In this document: positions 31,176-36,978 of the stretch, one piece after another
How positions within the stretch are numbered: the stretch's first letter is position 1
How the letters are laid out: every line of letters starts with the position of its first letter
Assembly: GCA_015066365.1 (NCBI GenBank)
Contig: SVON01000019.1
Location: forward strand, 1 to 36,978
Source: Oscillospiraceae bacterium
GTDB taxonomy: Bacteria; Bacillota; Clostridia; Oscillospirales; Acutalibacteraceae
Reading direction: 5' to 3'
DNA: 36,978 nucleotides
The notes under the pieces: generated by a model
What the model was told of the DNA's origin: nothing
The model's input: only the letters and a program-made list of their open reading frames with translations
Database searches by the model: none
Translations under genes and position numbers: made by a program

Positions 31176-34100
31176 TTATTCATTCGGCTCCTGCACCGCC
31201 ATCAGGGCTTCCCGCAGGGTGTCCAGAGCGTCCTTGCCGCCGGTACGGTCGATCTTGACCGCGAAATAGGGCTTGCTGCCCGCAGAGATCATCACCCGTC
31301 CGGGCAGAGCCGCCGTCAAGCGACTGCCCACCTGCATATCCAAGGTGTCGGAATAGAGTAAAAGCGTCTGCTGCTGTTGTTTGATCTCCCGGATCCCTAC
31401 CGCCGCCGCCATATTGCGCAGCAGGGCCACGTCCACCAAGCCCTGCACCGCCCGGGGCGGTTCGCCAAAGCGGTCGATGAGCTCATCGAACACGTCCATG
31501 GAATCTTCCACCGTGCGGATATCCGCGATGCGGCGATAGATCTCCAGCCGCTGGGCGTTTTCGCTGATATAATCCTCCGGAATGTGGGCGGTGATGGGCA
31601 GATCCACCAGACACTCCACCGACCGGGCGGCACACTCTCCCTTTTCCTCGCTGACCGCGTCTGCCAGCAGTTTTAGGTACATATCGTAGCCCACCGCCTC
31701 CATGTGGCCATGTTGCTGAGCGCCCAGCAGGTTGCCGGCACCGCGGATCTCCATATCCCGCATGGCAATCTTAAAGCCCGCGCCAAACTCGGTAAAGTCC
31801 CGCATGGTCTCCAACCGCTTTTGGGCAATATCGGTGAGTTCCTTGCCCCGAGTAAAGGTGAGATAGGCATAGGCCCGGCGAGAGGAACGCCCCACGCGGC
31901 CCCGTAGCTGGTGAAGCTGAGAGAGGCCGTAGCGGTCGGCGTTTTCGATGATAAGCGTATTGACGTTGGGGATATCCACTCCGGTCTCGATGATAGTGGT
32001 GCACACCAGGATATCCACCTCGTGCTCCAGCACCTGCCGCCAGATCTCGGACAGTTCCTCCTCGTTCATTTTGCCGTGGGCCACGGTGATGCGAGCCTCC
32101 GGAATCCGGTTGTGCAGAGAGGCAGCCACCAACTCGATGTTATCCACCCGGTTGTGCAGATAATACACCTGACCGTCCCGCCGCAATTCCCGGCGGATGG
32201 CATCCGCCACCACCCCGTTGTCGTGCTCCAGCACGTAGGTCTGCACCGGACGGCGATCCATAGGTGCCTCCTCGATAACCGACATATCCCGAATGCCGCT
32301 CATCGCCATATTCAGGGTGCGCGGGATGGGGGTAGCCGACAGGGTCAGCACGTCCACGTTGGGGGTCAGTTCCTTGATGCGCTCTTTCTGCGCCACGCCA
32401 AAGCGCTGCTCCTCGTCCACGATAAACAGCCCCAAATCCCGAAAAGCAATATCCTGGGACAACAGCCGGTGGGTGCCCACCACGATGTCCACCTCACCGC
32501 TCTTCACCCGGCGGACAATATCCGCCTGCTGTTTGGGGGTGCGGAACCGGGAGAGCATCTCCACCTTCACCGGGAATCCCTCAAACCGTTTGAGAATGGT
32601 ATTGTAATGTTGAAACGCCAGAATGGTGGTGGGCACCAAAATGGCGCATTGTTTACTCTGGCTGACGCACTTAAAGGCCGCACGGAGCGCCACCTCCGTC
32701 TTGCCGAAGCCCACGTCACCGCACAGCAGACGGTCCATGGGCACCGCCCGCTCCATATCGCCCTTGATTTCATCAATGCACCGCAGTTGATCCTCGGTCT
32801 CCTCGTACTCAAAATGGCGTTCAAAATCATACTGCCATTCCTCGTCCGGACCAAAGGCAAAGCCGGGGGAAGACAGCCGCTTGCTGTATAGCGCCACCAA
32901 CTCTTTGGCGATATCCTTCACCGCGGAGCGCACCCGGGTCTTGGCCTTTTGCCATTCCTGACCGCCCAGGCGATGCACCTTGACGGTGGCGTCCTCTTTA
33001 TTGCCGATGTATTTGCTCACCAGATCCAGTTGAGTCACCGGCACGTAGAGGGTGTCGCCCTTGGCGTATTCCAGCTTGATATAATCCTTGACCACACCCT
33101 GCACGTTCATCTGGTGCACGCCCTGATAGACGCCGATACCGTGGGCGGTGTGCACCACGTAGTCGCCGATCTGCAGTTCGGACAGGCTATGGATCTCCAT
33201 GCCCTGCTCCTTGCGGCGGCGCAACCGGCGCACCGGCTTGACCGCACGGCCGTGGGTGAGCACCGCCAAGCGGGCCTCCGGCAGTTCCAAACCGGCAGAC
33301 AGACCGCCGGTGACCACCAGCACCTGACCCCGGATAGGCGTCTCCGGGGATTTGGCAAAGAGAGCCGGCAGACCCGCCTTTTGCAGATCCTCCGCCAGCG
33401 TCTCGGCAGCCCGTTGCTCGCTGCCCGCCAGCACCACGCAGGCCATCTTGCGGTTCAGAAGATCCCGCAGATCCTCTGCCAAGAGTTCCACCCGACCGGA
33501 CCACACCGGCAATTGCCGGGCATCCACCGTGTACATCTTACTCATCCCCACGCCGATACCGCCCCGGGAAAAGGCGTCCAACAGCACCGTGGGGCGACGT
33601 TCCAACTCCACCGCCATCTGCTCCCAGGTAGGGGCGTATTCCATCAGGGCGCGGCACACCTGCCCCTCCTCCAGCAGAGCGGTTTCATCCTGCTCCAACT
33701 GCCAACGGTAGGTACGCACCCGCTCCCGCATCTTTGCCGGCTCGGATACGAACAATAGGTCATTCCGCATATAGGTAAAGAGGTTCGCCTTTACAGGGTA
33801 GATCAGCGGCAGATACTTATCCACCGAGCCGGGATGGGTGCCCCCCCGCAGACGCTCCACGTCCTGCCGTAGGTTTTCCTTGACCGCCGGGGCGTTTTTG
33901 CCCCGCTGAGCGTTGGCCAGTTTCTCGATCTCGGTAGCCAACGCAGCCGGATCGTCGTACATCACCTCCGCCGCCGGGGGGATGGCTGCCGCATCCAGAT
34001 TTTCGGTGCGGCGCTGGGTCAGCAGGTCAAAATAACTGAGGGTATCCACCGTATCGCCCCACAGCTCCAACCGGATGGGGGCGGGGCAGGCGGCGGGATA

Positions 34101-34643
34101 CACGTCCACGATACCACCGCGCACCGCAAACTGGCCGGGTCCCTCGATCTGGGCACAGCGCTCGTAGCCCGCCGCCGAGAGGGCGGCAGGCAGGTCGGAC
34201 ACTGGGAGCTGGGCTCCCGCTACCAATTCAATCGTGCGTTCCAGCAGAGTATCCGGCGGGATGGTATACTGCATCGCCGCGTCGGCACAGGCCACCACGC
34301 AGTCGTAGCTGCCCTCGGTCATCGCCGCCAGCACGCCCAGACGCATCTGCTCGTATTCCCGGCTGGCACTCTCCATCCGGCGCAGCGCCAGTTCCCGGGC
34401 CGGCAGATACAGAGTGTTCATCCCCAGCGCCTGCAGATCCTCGGTCAGGCGATGGGCCTCCGCCTCATCCCCCACCAGCACCACCGCGCGCCGCTTTTGC
34501 GCCCGGCAGATACCCGCCACAAACAGCGCCTTGTGAATGTGGGCCAACCCCACCAACTGGATGGGGGTACGCCGGGCTGTCAGGTCCTCGCAGACGCTCC
34601 GATAGGCAGGGAGCGCCCCCAATCCTTTATCCCAAAAGCTCAT
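31176..34643 (-). CDS. mfd: transcription-repair coupling factor Mfd
   Basis: A 1155-aa DNA translocase that removes stalled RNA polymerase and recruits UvrA. In order: UvrB-like N-terminal part; CarD-like RNA-polymerase-interaction domain around 'LQIGDYVVHTAHGIGVYQGV'; RecG-like helicase domains with Walker A 'LLCGDVGFGKTEVALRAAF', 'DEEQRFGV', 'TLSATPIPRTLNMAMSG', 'VCTTIIETGVDIPNVNTLI' and 'QLHQLRGRVGRSSRRAYAY'; then the C-terminal TRCF/D7 domain. Length is normal for the family. GAGGT precedes ATG 34643, and pth ends 8 nt upstream. Confidence 0.97.
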   Translation of the reverse strand: MSFWDKGLGALPAYRSVCEDLTARRTPIQLVGLAHIHKALFVAGICRAQKRRAVVLVGDEAEAHRLTEDLQALGMNTLYLPARELALRRMESASREYEQMRLGVLAAMTEGSYDCVVACADAAMQYTIPPDTLLERTIELVAGAQLPVSDLPAALSAAGYERCAQIEGPGQFAVRGGIVDVYPAACPAPIRLELWGDTVDTLSYFDLLTQRRTENLDAAAIPPAAEVMYDDPAALATEIEKLANAQRGKNAPAVKENLRQDVERLRGGTHPGSVDKYLPLIYPVKANLFTYMRNDLLFVSEPAKMRERVRTYRWQLEQDETALLEEGQVCRALMEYAPTWEQMAVELERRPTVLLDAFSRGGIGVGMSKMYTVDARQLPVWSGRVELLAEDLRDLLNRKMACVVLAGSEQRAAETLAEDLQKAGLPALFAKSPETPIRGQVLVVTGGLSAGLELPEARLAVLTHGRAVKPVRRLRRRKEQGMEIHSLSELQIGDYVVHTAHGIGVYQGVHQMNVQGVVKDYIKLEYAKGDTLYVPVTQLDLVSKYIGNKEDATVKVHRLGGQEWQKAKTRVRSAVKDIAKELVALYSKRLSSPGFAFGPDEEWQYDFERHFEYEETEDQLRCIDEIKGDMERAVPMDRLLCGDVGFGKTEVALRAAFKCVSQSKQCAILVPTTILAFQHYNTILKRFEGFPVKVEMLSRFRTPKQQADIVRRVKSGEVDIVVGTHRLLSQDIAFRDLGLFIVDEEQRFGVAQKERIKELTPNVDVLTLSATPIPRTLNMAMSGIRDMSVIEEAPMDRRPVQTYVLEHDNGVVADAIRRELRRDGQVYYLHNRVDNIELVAASLHNRIPEARITVAHGKMNEEELSEIWRQVLEHEVDILVCTTIIETGVDIPNVNTLIIENADRYGLSQLHQLRGRVGRSSRRAYAYLTFTRGKELTDIAQKRLETMRDFTEFGAGFKIAMRDMEIRGAGNLLGAQQHGHMEAVGYDMYLKLLADAVSEEKGECAARSVECLVDLPITAHIPEDYISENAQRLEIYRRIADIRTVEDSMDVFDELIDRFGEPPRAVQGLVDVALLRNMAAAVGIREIKQQQQTLLLYSDTLDMQVGSRLTAALPGRVMISAGSKPYFAVKIDRTGGKDALDTLREALMAVQEPNE

Positions 34644-34651
34644 AATCTACC

Positions 34652-35245
34652 TCAGTGAGAATACTTGTTCATGGCGACTTCAATGCTCCCGCCGACAATC
34701 TCCTTTACCGCGCCGGCGGCCTTCTCAAAGGCCTCCTCCATCAACGGCTGCTCGTCTTTTTTATATTTGCTGAGCACCCAATCCGCCAGATCGTACGCAG
34801 GATGGGGCTTGGCACCCACGCCGATGCGCACCCGGGGGAAAGCGTCCTCCCCAATGTGCTGAATAATGCTCCGCAAGCCTTTTTGGCCGCCGTCAGAGCC
34901 CTTCTTACGCACCCGCACCACACCGGGGTTCAGAGCAATATCGTCGGACAAGACCAGTAGTTGGTCGGTGCTGAGTTTATAGAAGGCCATGGCCGCCTGC
35001 ACCGCCTCGCCGGAGTTGTTCATAAAGGTTTGGGGGAACAGCAGCATCACCTTTTTACCGGCGATCTCTCCGGTGCCGGTGAGCGCCTTAAACTGCTTCT
35101 TATCCAGACGGATGTGATACTCCTTCGCCAACACCGTCAGGGCATCGTAACCGGCGTTGTGACGGGTGTGCTCATAGGCCATACCGGGGTTGCCCAGCCC
35201 CACCACCAGCCAGTCGATGGCGGTCTTTTTCTTCTGAAACAGCAT
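34652..35245 (-). CDS. pth: peptidyl-tRNA hydrolase
   Basis: A 197-aa enzyme releasing peptides from prematurely dropped peptidyl-tRNA. Family motifs: 'LVVGLGNPGMAYEHTRHNAGYDAL' with the catalytic His, 'LFPQTFMNNSGEAV' with the conserved Asn, 'VLSDDIALNPGVVRVRKKGSDGGQKGLRSI' and 'FPRVRIGVGAKP'. ATG 35245 is chosen since AGGAGG is 8 nt upstream; the next ATG (35251) is too close to it. It is the first gene of pth-mfd-mnmA-fruK; pth-mfd is a common Firmicute pairing. Confidence 0.97.
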   Translation of the reverse strand: MLFQKKKTAIDWLVVGLGNPGMAYEHTRHNAGYDALTVLAKEYHIRLDKKQFKALTGTGEIAGKKVMLLFPQTFMNNSGEAVQAAMAFYKLSTDQLLVLSDDIALNPGVVRVRKKGSDGGQKGLRSIIQHIGEDAFPRVRIGVGAKPHPAYDLADWVLSKYKKDEQPLMEEAFEKAAGAVKEIVGGSIEVAMNKYSH

Positions 35246-35326
35246 ACGCATTTCCTCCTGTTTTGAGAACGACAATACGCCGAAAGTCACGCGACCTCCG
35301 GCTGTTTGTTGCTTATTCCATCGTCT

Positions 35327-35355
35327 AGTATAGCAAAAAAAACGCCCCACCGCAA
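35327..35355 (-). promoter_or_regulatory. promoter of pth-mfd-mnmA-fruK
   Basis: On the minus strand -10 TATACT (35332-35327) and -35 TTGCGG (35355-35350) with a 17-nt spacer. The leader before ATG 35245 is about 75 nt. Confidence 0.6.
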
Positions 35356-35490
35356 GAGAAATTTGCAGGATGCAGAAAAACAAATCGGGCAAACGAGAAT
35401 CCCCCTCAAGCCTCCCAATCCAAGCAACACCGCGGGAGACGGGTCCCCCGTCCCTACAAATCCGATCTCACCCATCCCCCACGCCCCTCT

Positions 35491-35542
35491 CCTAACTCCT
35501 CACTCCTAACTCCTCACTCCTAACTCCCCACTCCTAACTCTC
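35491..35542. repeat. 14-bp tandem repeat, about 3.6 copies
   Basis: The unit cctaactcctcact is repeated at 35491, 35505 and 35519 (one base changed), then partly at 35533. A related single copy (gagttaggagtg on the plus strand) occurs near 9833-9844. The rest of the 500-nt gap between pth and ppdK contains a GC-rich palindromic stretch (about 35430-35460, gacgggtcccccgtc) and AT-rich DNA, but no gene. Confidence 0.85.
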
Positions 35543-35655
35543 AAAAAAATCGTGTAAAATGACCGAAAACCTCCATAAAAATTGTTAAAAAATGCACAAT
35601 TCGTAGTTTTTACAAAAAAATGAAAAAAAGTATGGAAAAAAATAAATCCATCTGT

Positions 35656-35726
35656 TATAATACTAGATGGCTTTGCGGACGTATGGGCAGGACGGTGAAA
35701 ACCTCGACGCCCTGCCCTCTGCAAAG
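35656..35726 (+). promoter_or_regulatory. ppdK promoter and structured leader
   Basis: -10 TATAAT (35656-35661) with a weak -35 (TGGAAA, 35633-35638, 17-nt spacer). The transcript would start near 35668 and fold into a hairpin: ctttgc (35671-35676) with gcaaag (35721-35726), and inside it gggcagg-a-cg (35685-35694) with cg-c-cctgccc (35708-35717). The ribosome binding site GGAGG follows 22 nt later. I do not recognise a riboswitch class; there is no T-tract. Confidence 0.55.
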
Positions 35727-35760
35727 AAAAATCTGAAAACAAAGTTGGAGGTACAAAGTT

Positions 35761-36978
35761 ATGAGTCACAAGTTTGTTTACCTGTTCAGCGAAGGCGACG
35801 CTTCTATGCGTGAGCTGCTGGGCGGTAAGGGTGCTAACCTGGCCGAGATGACCAAGATCGGTCTGCCTGTTCCCCAGGGTTTCACCGTGTCCACCGAGGC
35901 CTGCACTCAGTACTATGAGGATGGCCGCAAGATCAACGACGAGATCAAAGCTCAGATCATGGAGCACATCGACAAGATGGAAGGCATCACCGGCAAGAAG
36001 TTCGGTGACAAGGAGAACCCCCTGCTGGTTTCCGTGCGTTCCGGTGCCCGCGCTTCTATGCCCGGTATGATGGATACCATCCTGAACCTGGGTCTGAACG
36101 AGGAAGTGGTCGAGACCATGGCTGCCAAGTCCGGCAACGCTCGTTGGGCTTATGACTGCTATCGCCGTTTCATCCAGATGTATTCCGACGTGGTTATGGA
36201 GGTCGGTAAGAAGTACTTCGAGGAGCTCATCGACGAGATGAAGGAGAAGAAGGGCGTCACTCAGGACGTTGACCTGACCGCCGAGGACCTGAAGGAGCTG
36301 GCTAGCCAGTTCAAGGCCGAGTACAAGGCCAAGATCGGTTCTGACTTCCCCACCGATCCCAAGGAGCAGCTGATGGGCGCCGTGGAGGCCGTGTTCCGTT
36401 CCTGGGACAACCCCCGTGCTAACGTCTATCGCCGCGACAACGATATCCCCTACTCCTGGGGTACTGCCGTTAACGTGCAGATGATGGCCTTTGGTAACAT
36501 GGGCGACAACTGCGGTACCGGCGTTGCCTTCACCCGTGACCCCGCCACCGGCGAGCCCGGTCTGATGGGCGAGTTCCTGACCAACGCTCAGGGCGAAGAC
36601 GTGGTGGCCGGCGTGCGTACTCCCATGCCCATCGCCGAGATGGCTGAGAAGTTCCCCGCCGCTTTCGAGGAGTTCAACAAGGTTTGCGCCATCCTGGAGG
36701 ATCACTATCGTGACATGCAGGATATGGAGTTCACCGTTGAGGACGGCAAGCTGTATATGCTGCAGACCCGTAACGGTAAGCGTACCGCCAAGGCCGCTCT
36801 GAAGATCGCTTGCGACCTGGTGGACGAAGGCATGATCGACAAGAAGCAGGCTGTGGCTATGATCGATCCCCGTAACCTGGATACCCTGCTGCATCCCCAG
36901 TTCGACCAGAAGGCTCTGAAGGCCGCTACCCCCGCCGGTAAGGGTCTGGGCGCTTCTCCCGGTGCCGCCTGCGGTAAG
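35761..36978 (+). CDS. ppdK: pyruvate phosphate dikinase, N-terminal part (3' end outside window)
   Basis: The frame is open from ATG 35761 to the window edge (406 codons of a ~870-residue family). The enzyme interconverts pyruvate + ATP + Pi and PEP + AMP + PPi and serves glycolysis or gluconeogenesis in many anaerobes. Visible signatures of the ATP-grasp nucleotide-binding domain are 'LLGGKGANLAEMTKIGLPVPQGF', 'LLVSVRSGARASMPGMMDTILNLGLN', 'GNMGDNCGTGVAFTRDPATGE', 'GEFLTNAQGEDVVAGVRTP', and 'MEFTVEDGKLYMLQTRNGKRT'. The phosphohistidine and PEP domains lie beyond the window. GGAGG precedes the ATG. Codon use is strongly biased (CTG, AAG, GGT, CGT), suggesting high expression. A 462-codon antisense frame over it is a by-product of that bias. 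Confidence 0.97.
   Translation, partial: MSHKFVYLFSEGDASMRELLGGKGANLAEMTKIGLPVPQGFTVSTEACTQYYEDGRKINDEIKAQIMEHIDKMEGITGKKFGDKENPLLVSVRSGARASMPGMMDTILNLGLNEEVVETMAAKSGNARWAYDCYRRFIQMYSDVVMEVGKKYFEELIDEMKEKKGVTQDVDLTAEDLKELASQFKAEYKAKIGSDFPTDPKEQLMGAVEAVFRSWDNPRANVYRRDNDIPYSWGTAVNVQMMAFGNMGDNCGTGVAFTRDPATGEPGLMGEFLTNAQGEDVVAGVRTPMPIAEMAEKFPAAFEEFNKVCAILEDHYRDMQDMEFTVEDGKLYMLQTRNGKRTAKAALKIACDLVDEGMIDKKQAVAMIDPRNLDTLLHPQFDQKALKAATPAGKGLGASPGAACGK

Noticed and set aside
35491-35542. A CRISPR array
   Set aside because: The units are 14 bp and directly adjacent without spacers, and no cas gene is in the window.
35506-36894. 462-codon minus-strand frame at the right edge
   Set aside because: It is antisense to ppdK, whose plus-strand frame has all family motifs and a proper ribosome binding site.

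Overview
The window comes from a spore-forming, GC-rich Firmicute, most likely a gut member of the Clostridia (Oscillospiraceae/Ruminococcaceae-like). The evidence is an alpha/beta-type small acid-soluble spore protein, a very Cys-rich protein behind a sigma-K-like promoter, a Na+-pumping decarboxylase beta/gamma pair, ECF-type vitamin uptake, pyruvate phosphate dikinase, and strong AGGAGG ribosome binding sites. This is inferred from gene content; no 16S rRNA gene is present.

Layout. (1) 1-4500, plus strand: three consecutive secreted proteins with the same type of C-terminal domain (about 140 aa) but different N-terminal modules. The second and third are separated by an intact 38-codon peptide gene and a decayed copy of it. 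(2) 4501-5708: terminator, a consensus promoter driving a structured RNA of about 250 nt (6S-like), a foldable leader, a SASP gene, and tRNA-Gln(CUG). The tRNA 3' end is repeated 164 bp downstream. (3) 5712-8716, minus: a compact prophage tail-fibre and lysis cassette (tail protein, repeat protein, XhlA-like protein, r1t-type holin, amidase) with no integrase, capsid or packaging genes. (4) 8907-9740: Cys-rich putative spore-coat protein. (5) 9930-35245, mostly minus: housekeeping units. These are pcrA; oadG-oadB; a six-gene operon of DUF512 protein-der-plsY-gpsA-pyridoxal kinase-ECF S component; yceD-rpmF; a P-loop ATPase with a CofE-like ligase; pgi; a D-Ala-D-Ala carboxypeptidase divergent from murC-MATE; a self-contained XRE regulator/membrane protein pair; and pth-mfd-mnmA-fruK. 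(6) 35246-36978: a repeat-containing intergenic stretch and the first 406 codons of ppdK on the plus strand.

The genes cover envelope synthesis (murC, PBP5-type carboxypeptidase, plsY, gpsA), genome maintenance (pcrA, mfd), translation (der, rpmF, pth, mnmA, tRNA-Gln), sugar and pyruvate metabolism (pgi, fruK, ppdK), vitamin B6 salvage and sporulation. The least explained parts are the peptide/secreted-protein cluster at the left end, the structured RNA and leader next to the SASP gene, and the tRNA-linked lysis cassette. All calls rest on reading motifs by eye; no database search was run.
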